Source: Acanthornis magna (Eukaryota > Chordata > Aves > Passeriformes > Acanthizidae). From it: a stretch of 64,000 bases of DNA. Shown one piece after another: positions 32,896 through 46,000 of this stretch (position 1 is its first letter; each line of letters begins with the position of its first letter). The stretch lies in assembly GCA_036785705.1 (NCBI GenBank), contig JAWUZG010000001.1:5270001-5334000 (forward strand), written 5' to 3'. The notes beneath the pieces are model-generated. The model did no database searches. It was not told the origin of the DNA and was given only the letters and a program-made list of their open reading frames with translations. The translations under genes and the position numbers were made by a program.

Positions 32896-35800
32896 CCCTA
32901 TCACTTTCATGATGCTGGTTCACTGCTGAGCAGGAGCAGTAACTTTCATACACCATCCATTATCTTTTAAAACAAAGGTTCCCAGCTCCAGTCCCAGGTG
33001 CCACCTCCATGCTCCATACCCACACTGTGGTTCAGACAGTGCTGCCCCAGCTGTGGCTGCCCCATCACTGATCTGCTGGTGGCAGCATTTTGTTGTTGCT
33101 CTGTACACAGTACTCACGACATATTGTAATTTACAGATAGGGGTATAAATATTGGATCCCCATTTTCATCTCAGAGGATTCTAGTGGAAGGTGGGAGGAG
33201 GGTATATTGCGGACAGTCATTACTTGGGGGAAAGAGGTGATAGTATGGGAATGGAAAACCAGAGGTCACGCACATGCTGCTGAGAGCTTGTCACGGGGCC
33301 AGTACTCTGGGCTTTTCTGAAAGGGTCTTGAGGACAGTACTAGCACAGCAAATTAAACCTGGGATCCTTTCCCTAAAGCTCTTCATCCCTCAGATACATA
33401 CTCTTCCAACACATTCTTTGTTACCTCTGTAATATTCCAAGAGAGATAGGATTCATATTGATCACAGCTGTCTGTTTCTTCAAGCTTCCAGAAGCCGCAT
33501 GTTCATCTCCAAAACAGCACATCTGCCATGACTTTATTATGGGGATTTTCAGGGTATTTGTAGTGGTCTGACTGAGGATGATAAGCCTGCTTGAAGGCCC
33601 TAAGTTTCTAATGATGTTCTTGCAACTTGGGTACACAACTGTGATGACAGATCTTGAAAGTCTCAGAGATCTGATCTAAAAGATCTAAATTTTGTCAAAA
33701 GCGTGAGTGTCCCCACTCCACTGCTTGAACTCTAGGCATTTGAAGCAATATCCCTATGACAAGACTGCACATTCCATGTTGTCTAAAGTGTTCTAGTTCA
33801 CATGGATAAGCAGTTGTTTGAACTTATCCTTACTCATATCTCTTGCTGCACTTACCTCCATAGATCATTTAATCTGTTGATTTACAAAGGGGAAAGATTT
33901 TAATGCTGCAAACACCAGTTCATAGTGCTTTCTCCTCTCTGAGAAGGGTAATCATTTTGCTGTAGATAACGTGAATGGCACAGTACAGTACGTGTTAATG
34001 TGTAAAACTGTGTAGCTCCACCTGACCTAGATCTGTAGAATCCTTCCCCATGCATGTGCAAGTTCTCCTCATGCTAATGAGGAAAGCATGTTCCTTGGAG
34101 AGGAAATACACACATCACACTTCACATCTTAAAGTCCTCAAGATGTTTTTTTGACATGCCAGAGATAAGTAGCACGAGGCACGAATACATCCAATACTTG
34201 ATGAGGTACCATACTACTTGATGAGATACCATAATATATACAAATCCATTATCACTCAGCTGTCTTCCACTACACATGCTGAGACTATCAATAATCACAC
34301 TTGGTTTGGATTTCTGGGTAATATCCTGAGTTGAATTCAAATACAAGTATAACTTGGGACTAAGACTTTTTTCCTGCATTACAGGAAAAGCAGAGCTAAT
34401 TCAAAAATGTGTTGGATTCACTGAGAATTTTGAAGCATATATCTGCAACTACTTGATGCAACTGGATTTTTTTTTTAATGTCTTACACCCTTTTTCTTCT
34501 CCATTTTTCCAGACTTGACTTAGGAAAGTACAGAGTAAGAAGATAATAATTTTCTTTTCTTATATTTATGAGAAAATTGTAAAAAAACTCAGCATAAATT
34601 GAGTATTACCTTTTTTTTTTTTTTTGAGGTGTCTGGCTTTGGTCAGCTGCATTTGAAAAACAAACCAACAGAAGCTCGATTAGACTCAAAGGTCATGCTA
34701 GATCAAGAATCATAGTTAAAGAATTACAATAAATGTAAATAAAAAGCCAAAAAGAATATAAGCATTTTAATGAAGTCACAGAATTTAAAAGAAAATAAAT
34801 TATCAACTGGCAGACTGAGCACTTGGAAACTTGCAGCTGGCAAAGAAAAGAAGCAAATGTGTTCTTTGCAGTATTTTAGATTCATAGATTACTCCAGTAG
34901 TTTAGAAATAGAGACTGTAATAGGACCTGTCATTCTTAGCCAGTGGCTAGCTGGTAATTTTGTTTTCCACATTGCCAATGAATCAAGAAGCAAACACCTC
35001 AACTGCACTGCAAATGGCTGTGGGGTTTATACTCATTATTTTTGCAAAGTCTGACTCCTGATCTACCTGTGTGTGGAAAACTCTTTTCGTGCCAAGGAAT
35101 ACAGATGTCAGAAGAATGCTGCATTTCACCTAATTTCTGTATTGAGTAAAACAGAACAAAATTTGGTTATAAGTGGTATGAAATAATCAGTATAAGAAAA
35201 CATCTCCATCTGTGTGTATATGATACATTCAAAGAACTATTCATAAACTGGCACACTATTCATTACCTGGAAATGGACATTGTTTGCAAGACTAATGGAT
35301 AATATTGCAAAACCCTTTCATAGACTGAGAACAAAAAATAATAAACCAACCTAAGTACTAAACTGCTCTGGGTTGCAGGCATGACCAGATAGAGTAAAAG
35401 TTTGAAATAACACAGCCAATCTCAAGTCCCTGCTTTCCTGTGTCAACAGGACTCAGAATCAGATCATTACATGCCCCCTTGCACAAGTGTATTGCAATCC
35501 TCTTTTACTGTGTGAGCCTCTCTTTCCTGCAGTACAGCTGCATCCAGCAAAGCACAGGATGAACAATATTCCATGAGTGAGGCTGCTGAGATTTTTTTCC
35601 ATTTGTTACCCTTCAGTATAACATTATGCCTCATTTACTCCACACTATCTGAAGTCTCCATAGAGGAATCTTGTTGTTGCCTCTCTGATTCTTACTGCAA
35701 CAGTATTTGAGCACATCTTCAACAAGAACAAACTCCTCCTTAGCTTCCAGTTTGGGGCAAAAAAGTATTATACACATTTGTCGGAAAAAGAAGAGGTTAA

Positions 35801-38800
35801 GTCACTTTCTTTGTATGATAGAAGAAGCAAATGCCAAGGGCTGAAAAAATATCCAGCTCTCACAGATTGTACTCTAGCTCTCTAATTCAATTAATCTCTT
35901 CAGCGCTTGGTGGTTTAAATCACTATTCTTTGTGGTCTCTGCAATGAATGTAATAGTACTAATACTAGCAAACATCATTGCAGGACAGTGCTAAGTTCAG
36001 CACTCCCTGCTCAGCAAAGAGCTGCTTGTGAGCCCTATGGAACTTACACGGGTAAAGCAGCAAAACCCCAACAGCAGGGCTAAGATCACTTTGGGATTTA
36101 ATGGTTGTTTCCAGTGTCACTGGGGCAGACTCACAGTGCTTATGTTGAATTGTGCACTGGTAGAGGAAAGAAGGAATTCCACTTTGTAGCTCTGTTTCCT
36201 GGGCAAATATTGGACAGTAGTCTGTAGAAAGGACAGCAGTGAAATGATGGAATTGACTCTCTGATTCAACATTGAGATGGTGACAAAATAGGTGAAAGCG
36301 TCATGTGGTGTCAGATACTGACTTCCGCAGCCAAAGGACAATGCTTCCATTAGCCAGTCCTACATGGAGGGATAGAGTTGTTTGGAAAGCGGAGTTTTAC
36401 CACTTGAGCTGCCCCAGCTTTTGCCCCTAATGCTGCTCCATCCTCACAGCACTCTAATTGCTCCATTTCCACTACAACTTTCATTCACAGGGCAGAATGG
36501 GGGTGCCTTTTCTTCTTGCAGGTAATGCAAATTTTCTACAAGGAAATATGTTTATTTTCCTGCAGCATTGTTTTGAAGAAGTTCTCTGCAATGTCTGGCA
36601 TTCCCCAGAATGACTGATTGCTATCATTTGGCCTTGACAGGCCTGAGAAGTGGGCTGATGTGAAATATGTAAAGTTTGCACTTGTTTGCCAGCAAGTCTC
36701 TGACCTGCCTATTACATTTCAAGTGTCTGCCATCCAGATCTTTCAGTCATGATGGGAGGATGTGTTTGAGATTTGCTGGCAAGCTTTTCTAATAATGCAA
36801 AATGCCATCTCTTATTTTTGAAGATTGGATTTTCTAGGGAAAAAATAATTTTGGACCGCTACTTGGACTGAGAAGAAACAAGCTATTCCAAATGAAAAAA
36901 TTAAACAGAGATGTAAATGGAACTGAAAGAAGTCTCAGAAAAATCTTTATGTAGCTTTAGAGACAGGGATTGCATTAAACTCTGACTATAACAAACATGC
37001 ATTTCATTGCAGCTTCAACTCCAGCTGGGAGCCCAGCTATGCATGTTGCAAAGTAATACAGAGTGGAAGGATAGTTGTATGGTAAAAACAAAGTATCAGG
37101 ATGGACTAGAAACTGAAATAAGCTTTTTGGTCCCTTTCACTCTCCCTTTGAATAACTACTTGTAAAATTACTGTAGTACTTGCACACCTCTTGGAGATGA
37201 TGGACTGCTCAGCTGATTTCATGGAGGGCTATTTTGGGTGGAGTCCAAGGTGAATGAATGGTGAAGCATCATTTGAGACACTGAAAAGAGTATTCCCTGT
37301 CTGCCTTTAGCATAATTCCAAATCATTTAGCTAAAAATATTTCAGATGGTAACAAGTTTCAGCCAGTAGATTTGGTATAATCAAAAGTGTTTAAATGTAC
37401 TGTTTTGATGATGGGTAAGCTTTTGAACTTGGTTTTGTAAACTTATTAGCCATCAAAATTGAAGCTACTGAAAGTCTAAATTTAACTTAGCAAAAGTCTT
37501 CCTGGGTTATCTGTATAATCTGCAGAGAAGACTATCTTCCTCCCAAAGGTCATTCTGAATCTCTAAATCAGATTTTCCTTTGAAACTGGCTTTCAGAAGA
37601 GTATTTGCTGACTATGCAGTGACTAGAGGATAATTAAATATGGGATGCACCTCACCAGGTTTCAATGCTGGACAGGTACATCTTCACCTGAACCGGTCAT
37701 TTAGGCTCAGTGGGGAGAAATAGGTCCTTTAGTGCATAAAATACACTTTTCTCGGAAAAGATGCTCATTTGTAGAGGCAGCCATAAACAGAAATTATAGA
37801 GTGGATATTAAATTCTTCTTTACATTGAAGAAGTCTCAAGTTACATTCCTAATGTTTAAATATCTCTATTTTCTGTCCTCTACCTGTCCTGCTATGAAAC
37901 AGATGTCCTGATTATCCTTAGCATTTAAGTGATAATACCTTGATTTTCAATACAGCTTGAAACAAAGATTATTATCCCCAAAACATAAGTATATAATTTG
38001 GTCTGTCTCTTACTCTGAAGTGACAAAACTTTTGTTGAACCAACTTCTTGGGTTCAGGATTTAATTGTTGCATAGGAATGCCAAACCTAAAAAGGCCAGA
38101 ACTCAGGGCAATCTGCCCAATTCAGAAGAGCAACATGAGGATTGGCTCTTTTCATGCCAGATGAGAAGCTTATCCTCCACATTGTTGGCAGTTCTACTCT
38201 AGGCCTCTCTTTTCCCTCTGTTTTCCACTCTCCTTGCCTCCCTTCCCCTAACTCTGAAAAAGTTTTGCAAGATTTGATTTGACTTTCTTCTCCATCAGAA
38301 TAGAATTGCACTTTACAATCTAAAAACAGTGAAAAAACAGAAGTTTTTTTTTTTAGGTCAGTCTGCTTATAAGTATCCTTAGCATTAGCAGAGAAATATA
38401 ATCAGTTTTGTTTAAGTGGCCAGAAGCCTCTGTTTAAGAAGAGAAAAATATGCATTGCGGCAAGCATTCAATGAAAAAAAAACCAAAACAAAAAAACCAG
38501 AAATACTTAGGAAATGGAAATAAGGCTATTCTTTCAAAACAACTTATAAAAAATTGTTTCATTTCAATTTCTGGCTTCATTCAGTTTCTATGTGTTCCAA
38601 TTGGCATTTTGTAAAGAGATGTATTATTGAATTCTTTTTGCTGTAGATACTGCTTTGTGGTAAACAGAATTTGATCTCTCTTTTTCCAATACTTTTGTCA
38701 GGCTAAAGAAAATTATTCTAATGCTTTCTGAGTTTGGTTTAATAAGAAGTACACTCATATATTCCAATTTCCTTTCTTTCAAAACATCAAATAATGAAAT

Positions 38801-39717
38801 GTTGTTTCCACCTTCATTTTTACTCCTTTTAAATATTACTCTCTCTGCTCTCATTAAAAGAGTAGCACTATCTTTGGTTATGATCTGGGAGACTGTCACA
38901 GGAAAAATGGCTCCTACAAAGATAATTTTGCTGTCCAAGGGTTACAAAAGTTTTTTATGCGACTCTAGTTGATAACAGGAAAAGGACTCCAGTGCATCCC
39001 TGTTCTGAAGATCCTTAAGTGCAAAAGCCCTTCTTCATTTATCATGAAGGTTTATGGGCACATAATCAACATCCAGAGGAAAGCCCAAGTGATCTTCACA
39101 GAGACAAATGACCTCTGCTCGGTTCCTTACACTAGAGCCTGTGCTAGATGTGTTGTGTCATTGCCTGCACAGCACACAGCAGCTAACTCAGGATGTTTCT
39201 GCTCTTTCTGATCCTCCTCTGGGTGTTGATTGTGTGCCCAGTCTTATACAATGCTTAAGAACATATTGTTCTCTCGCAGAGGTCATTGCATACATATTGG
39301 ATATACAATGCAATTCTAGACCTCAAAAGAGCTCTCTCAAAGTGATTTTCTTTCACTTGCTAGCAAAAAAGGTCAAAAAACCACTGCATTTTTCACTCTG
39401 AACCAAATCAAAAGCAGAGTTGGATGCTCAGGAATTTGTTCTGCCAGAGATGATGTTATGCTTAGAGCAGAGGGGTCATTAAATATACCAGTATGATCTT
39501 ACAAGAATAAGGCACAAAGGCTTCAGCTTTAGTGTCAGACACTAAGGGTGAGACCTATTTGAATCAGAAACCTGCCACGATTTTTTAGGCCCATCTAATA
39601 AATATCCAGGAACCTCAAGTTTTGTAACCAATTTCTCAATTCCTAACTATTGTCAACTACATTTTAGAAATTAATTAAATGCTCCCTGTGTGAAACACTT
39701 TTTGTGAATGAGGGTAA
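32896..39717. other. unique AT-rich sequence, no gene recognised
   Basis: Open frames up to 104 codons without motifs. Short homopolymers occur at about 34,470 (T), 34,611-34,625 (T) and 38,345-38,355 (T). No repeat family was recognised. Confidence 0.45.
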
Positions 39718-40143
39718 GTGAAGATGGTGAAGGGCCTGGAGAGGAAGCCATACGAGGAGCAGCTGAGGTCACTTGGCTTGTTCAGCCTGGAGGAGACTGA
39801 AGGGAGGACTTATCACAGTCTGTGACTTCCTCCCAAGAGGAAGCAGAAGGGCAGGAACTCATCTCTTTTCTCTGGTGACCAGTGACAGGAGCAGAGGGAA
39901 TGGCCTGAAGTTGTGTCAGAGGAGGTTGAGGTTGGACATTAGGAAATGGTTCTTCACCCAGAGGGTGGGCAGGCACTGGAACAGCTCCCTAGGGAAGGGG
40001 TCACAACACCAAGCCTGACCGAGTTCAAGGAGCATTTGGACAACACTCTTAGGCACAGGGTGTGATTGGTATGCAAGGCCAGGAGTTGGACTTGATGATC
40101 CTTTTGGGTCCCTTCTAACTCAGGATATTCTATGATTTTATGG
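39718..40143 (+). mobile_element. CR1 LINE fragment, plus strand
   Basis: Sense-oriented CR1, 5'-truncated: 'gagaggaagccatacgagga', 'gttcagcctggaggagactg', 'ggttcttcacccagagggtg', ending 'actcaggatattctatgatt' and 'ttatgg'. The 3' end matches the subgroup of the fragment at 2842-3130. It is better preserved than the other copies here. Confidence 0.92.
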
Positions 40144-42174
40144 TTCCTCAGGAATATTTGTTTTCCCCATCACCTTTCAAGTGACTTTGCGGTGGTCTTC
40201 ATATCCTGACACTGGCTTGATGAAGTCTTTTCTCACTATCCAACTGTACTTCACCATCAGCCTACATTTTCCAATTGCAATTGTATTTCCATTTCAGCAT
40301 TTGAATCCAGTTCCAAGGCTTCCCTGACAAATAAATCCCAGAGTGGTTTAGCATCTGTACAAATGACATATTGCAGACACAGTACACCGAAATATGTCGT
40401 AAAAATTCAGATTTTATGTGGTACTCAAAGATACTTGAATGAAAGCACAAACTGTGCTATCCAAGAGCAGATGTTAATTAATAAGTCTTGTATCATATGT
40501 GTTCTTTGCTCTTTATTGTGCTGTTTCAGAAGTGTATTTCCAGACTAGCTCAGCTATCTCCAAGACAGCTTGAGTCTTCTATTGTCTCATCAGTCTAACA
40601 AGACAGTCAAATTCTTACCTTTTGGAGAAGATATTTTGTCTGAGCAGTTCCATGTGTGCTAAAGCATATCCATCTGGCATCCCTGAAGAGAACTCAGTGT
40701 GATAAATATTACTACAAATTAGCATAGTTTGAAACCTCGGCTCCAAAAGGATTTAATTAACTGTATTTACTGAATGGTCTTGGGATGTGTTTTAAGACTA
40801 CTCCCTGCAGAGAGATGAAGGTAAACAGAGACTTTGACACTACATGTGGTTGTGTGTGTGGACATGTCTCCTCTGAAACCTATTCTTGTCCAAAATACTG
40901 GTTTTGTTTTCTTGTTCCAAATAGAATATCCAGCAACTCAGTCATTGGCAGTAAAACTTCTGGGTGCCTGAACTCTTCAGAATAAAATGTCAATGGCTGA
41001 GTTTTTTTAACACATGATTCAGGGTAAGACTGCTATTGCCAAGGTTTATCAGTCATTAAACTTTCACTCAGTGCAGATACAATCTGTTTGCCTGGGAGTT
41101 GAAACAAGAAAGAACACATATTCCAAGGCATAAACAAAGATCTCATATGATTATAGTGCTGACCTATCTTTGGTTAAAATACCTTCCAGAACAACTGTGG
41201 ATCACTAGGCACATAGTTAGCGACAGGTATTTGGTTGGCAGATTGATGGCGGTTCTCCTTTTGGCAGCAGCAAATATTAGGTGTGGGATGAACAGCAGTA
41301 GAGAAGCAGCCAGTTTTGTGAGGAAGCGTAAAAGTAGCAGCAGAAGATTATAAAGGGCAACTGGAACCACTTGTAGATGGCTAGACAGATGGAAATGAAT
41401 TCAGACAGTTTGGAAAGTAAATTCAATTATAACTCAAGTGTGTGCAAAAATTAAGATTCTGATAATAAGACATTAGGAGAACCTAAAAATAAAGTTAAAA
41501 AATGATTCAATAACTGCTCAGCTTTGCTGCATTAGGTGAAATAAAATTCCAGATGGACCAACACCAATATATGTAAATATGGTGAGGATACTTTAGAGTC
41601 ATATCTTGCAACTGGTGTTATACACTAGTAGACCAATCCACCTGCAAAATATCACACATTCCTAGTAATGTTTTCTGGAAGACAAAAAGAATATTACTTC
41701 ACAGAATGAGACCGGGTCAGGTCCTCAGCTGATGCAAATTGCCATAGTTACTTTGGTTTCAGTGGAATTATGCCAGTTAATTCTCAGCTAAATCCTCAAC
41801 TGAAGTTTTTACTTGTAAAAGTTTCAAATGTTTCATTTAATATCTTCTGTGCTGGAGAAATTCTCTTTTCCAATTTTCCTCCATACTTCTGATTTGTTTA
41901 TATAAATTACTCAGCCTCTTTTTTCAGTGATGAATTCATTCTTCTGAATTAATTAAATTAGAATAAATATTTTCCAGGAAGATATAATAGGAATGTATCA
42001 CTTGGATTCATTTACAAGGCAGAGTAATCCCCATCAAAATGATGTTTCAGTTACTCATTTTGGGAATCTACAGTTACATTGGTATTTGTCTTTTATTTGT
42101 TAGAATCTGGAACTGACTTTCAACATAATTTTGGGTTTTTTATAAGGCTCTTGACTTGACTCAGTACTGTACAT
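40144..42174. other. unique AT-rich sequence, no gene recognised
   Basis: No gene or repeat family was recognised. Open frames stay under 90 codons. Confidence 0.45.
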
Positions 42175-42326
42175 GTGAGATTTGGTGCCAATCTAATATT
42201 CTTTTTTATATATATTTTTATACATATATACGGTCAGTTATCTTTTCAGTGTGAGATTTGGTGCCAATCTAATATTCTTTTTTATATATATTTTTATACA
42301 TATATATGGTCAGTTATCTTTTCAGT
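42175..42326. repeat. 76-bp tandem duplication, two copies
   Basis: Copies at 42,175-42,250 and 42,251-42,326, starting GTGAGATTTGGTGCCAATCT and containing an AT-rich middle. They differ at one base only (C at 42,231, T at 42,307), so the duplication is recent. Confidence 0.97.
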
Positions 42327-42530
42327 TTATGTCTAAAAAAAGGAGTAATGTATAATTTTAATGTATAATATAATTTATTTATAAGCTATAATACATGGCG
42401 AGATGAGGAATGATAGGGCAAACCCCAAAATATTGCCCAAAGTCTTAAGAAACATGCAGTTCCTAATTCAGATATTTTCTATATTATCCTTGGAAACTGC
42501 TCACTCTCCCAGTGTCAATTTCCCTTTCCT

Positions 42531-43092
42531 TGTCGCGGTTTAACCCCAGCTGCAGCCAAGCCCCACCAGCAGGATCAGTAAGAGAATCAGAAGGGTATAA
42601 AAGCCAGAAAACTCATGGGTTGAGATACAGACAGTTTAATAAAGGAAACAAAAGCAGCACATGCAAACAAAACAAGGAATTAAGCCCCCTCTTCCCATGA
42701 GAGGTGTTCAGCCATCTCCAGGAGATCAAGGCCCCATCGCACATAACAGTGACTTGGGAAGGCAAATGTGTCACTCCAAATGTGTCCCTCCATTCTTCCT
42801 TCTTCCCCTCACTTTACCTGCTGCCCACAGTATCATATGGTCTGGAATATCCCTTTGGTCAGTTTGGGTCACCTGTCCTGGCTGTGTCTCCTCCCAGCCT
42901 TCCACACCCCCAGCCCCTTTGCCAGTGTGGCCCTACAAAAAGCAGGAAAGGCTTTGGATCTGTGTAACCTCTGCTCAGCAATAAAGAAAACATCTCTGTA
43001 ATATCAACCCTGTATCCATCACAAGCCTGAAATACAGCCCCTTACCAGCCACAGTGAAGGAAATTAACTCTACCCCAGTCAAAAGGTGCACA
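42531..43092. mobile_element. solo LTR, avian ERVL-type
   Basis: Begins TGTCGCGGTTTAACCCCAGC and ends near CAAAAGGTGCACA, giving TG...CA ends. Internal phrases such as 'aaaactcatgggttgagata', 'gtgttcagccatctccagga' and 'tatggtctggaatatccctt' are those I associate with common songbird ERVL LTRs. No retroviral internal sequence adjoins it. I could not find a convincing target-site duplication, so the right end is uncertain by a few bases and orientation is left open. It is unrelated in sequence to the LTRs of the provirus at 25,629-32,610. Confidence 0.7.
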
Positions 43093-46000
43093 CACTTCTG
43101 TTTAATGAGACATATTCTCTTTCCTTATCAATAGATAGTGAGGGTAGAGCTGCTGGTACCTGAAGTGCTGCCTTGACGTGGCCAGGTGGAATCAGATTAC
43201 TCCCACCCAGCTGTGCCTTCACTGTTGTAGTCTTTAGTCGACCTTCATAGACAAAGGAGGAAAATCTACCACGAGAAGATGCTTGTTCTTATCCATTTTG
43301 TATTCCTCTCTTATGCAAAGGTGAATCAATCCCTGGGATGTCCATTTTGCTCTCTTTGAGCTAGAAGGACCTTAGATTTCTAATCTTGAAATTGCTGAAA
43401 TTAGAGGACATAATCATATTTACATATTATTATTTACATATACAGCCAAATAAACTGGTTTAAGAAGACAAATTTATGAACTGTGATATACCTAAACCTA
43501 CTCACATAATCACTTAATGTCCATTGCTGGCTGTGAATTTCCCAAAAATTAATAGCAGAAGTGTGTGAAGGAGAAATTTGAGAGGGGAACAGATGATTGC
43601 AATATAATCAGATCAATTTTAGGGAGTATTTTGTAAAAGATCAGTCATCAGCTATCTCTTTATTATAACCTCCCAGGTGTTAGACAAGTCATGTGTCAGT
43701 GCCTCTGAATTTGAAGGGGGCAAAATATTCATGGCTGGAAGCAAATCTATGTATGTGTTGATAGGCATCAAGCAGATATAAAATTAAATTTAGCCTGGTT
43801 TACACTGATTACATAACCATTACAGATCTATGGGAAGGCTTAAATGACGTGTCACCATTAAGATCTATAAAATTTCCTTTTCCATGGGCAGCCCAATTAA
43901 AGTGATTTCTTATGCCTAGAGGGGTTCAGGGTTTTTTTAACTTTTGTTGGACAGGCCATAAACTCAAGACCTCTGCCTGGAAGGCAGAAGCTCTCTGTTT
44001 GACCTATGATTGCTCTGTTTATGCCAAAAGAGGTTGTAGGAACAATATGCATGCAAGTTAGACCTCTGTCAGTAGGACACATTTGCTTGACCACAACTTG
44101 CTTTACTATTTACGAAGCTTATGATTTATATATAATTATTTATATATAATTTATATATAAGCCCAGATTACCTTGGAAACACCATAGATGAACTGAGTTT
44201 TCTGCTCCACTCTGAAAATTAGACTCCCCTTTGAACCTCTGTTTGTCTCATCTATGTTTTCTCCTCCAGTTTTTCCCTGCCTTTAGAGATGATATATTCG
44301 GTCTCTGCTGCAGTTCTTCATGCAAAGCAACAGCCACTGACAGTGTCCTAAAATTGGAGAGGAAGTCATATTAAGAGTTTTGAAAATTTGAATGTTAAAT
44401 ACATTTTATGTACAGTATAATGAATAATTTAAATTTATTTTCTTTTTACCATATGCCACAATCCTCAGTGAATTGTTAGGTTATATTAACTTTCCTTGGA
44501 ATCTCCTAGGTGTTTTCACTGGCCAAATTCAGAATAAATACCTGAAAAAAATATGTTAAATTAAATCCACTGCAATATTTTAGATTATAACCTCTCTCTA
44601 AACACACAAACTACATTCACACAACTGTGCAACTCCCTTTTGTCTGAAATTGAGAGCAACTCTAGACAAGAAACCCATGGATTAATTTTACTCTTGCACA
44701 CAACTTCTTCATCTTGGTTCTAAGTCATTACTGACTAATCAGCTCTTCTGGCAGGGTCTAGTGTATAAAAAGCACCAAAGTAACTTAAAGCCACTTTTGT
44801 TCTCCTGTCACTTATATGAGGAGGTACAAAATACACAATTCAACTCATTGTGCTTTATACCACTTCATAACCAGCCCTCATCTAGTTTTCCTCTCACTAA
44901 TGGCAGTAAAAGGCTTCTGACTAACTTGGGAAAAGTATGGCCTCAAATGCTGATGGTTTCCTGAACACAGTTCAGATGGTACATACACTCAACCTTTGTA
45001 TTTCCTGGGATATTGGCCTAACCACCAAAAACAGTACAAAAACTTCATTCACATCTCTTTTTTTAGTAGCAGAAAGGGATATTATGTAACTTTGGAAATT
45101 CGATAAAGATGCAGCTTCAGAGAGGGGTGAGTTAATGGGAGCATTCTGGTTTCCTCAAAAGAATTATGTCTCCTTGCAACAATCATGGCTGAAGAGTCCC
45201 CCAGGGCTCGGAGTCCTATTCTGTACTACTGAAAGGATAATATTTAGAACAGAGACAATCAACTATTCATCCCCTGCCCTGATTTATGCTGAACACTTTG
45301 GATAACACTCATGCAGTAGCGGAAATTGTCAAATCTTTGCCTATCTTTTGAGCCCTGGACAAGGATGGAAGGGGAATAAGAAGCTTGAATGAACCACTGA
45401 CTATAATACACTCTGCTGCTGTGCACAGTAGTTGTAGACACATTAATATGCTTCTCTGGAAATACTTTTGGCCTCTAGGTGTTCAGAGCCTCTGGTTAGT
45501 ACTGCTTTTGCTGTAAATAAGAGCTTTTTGCCTCCAGAATCTCTGATGTGCCACAGAGAGTGCCTACTATAGTTTATTTACAACGTGACATGAGGCTTAA
45601 GGAAATGCCCAGAAATACACAGCTGGAAGAAGGACAGAATGTCAGAAGACAAGGAAGACTGCATGTATCACAGGTGAACAAGGAAATCCTCAGCTTAGAA
45701 GTAAGCCATGAGGTTAGGACATGTGTACTAAAACACATTACTGGTAATGGTGACAAGAAGAGAGAATTTTTGTTTGGTGGCGTAGTTCTTACTGGGATAA
45801 GAATGATGACTGGTAGGTGAGGTAATTTATTCACATAATGCTTAATAGTTTTGGCATAACTCAAAGAAAATATAGTCCTCTTCTCTAAGCTTTCAGTAAT
45901 TTATTAGGCTCTGGGCCACCCAGTTTCACCACCAGACAAGTTCCCTGTAGGCAGCAGCAGGGGGTACTGGAGGGATTATTCTTCAGAAAGCAATAACACA

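Noticed and set aside
42175..42326. Start of a CRISPR-like or satellite array
   Set aside because: Only two directly joined copies without spacers, in a vertebrate setting; a simple tandem duplication.
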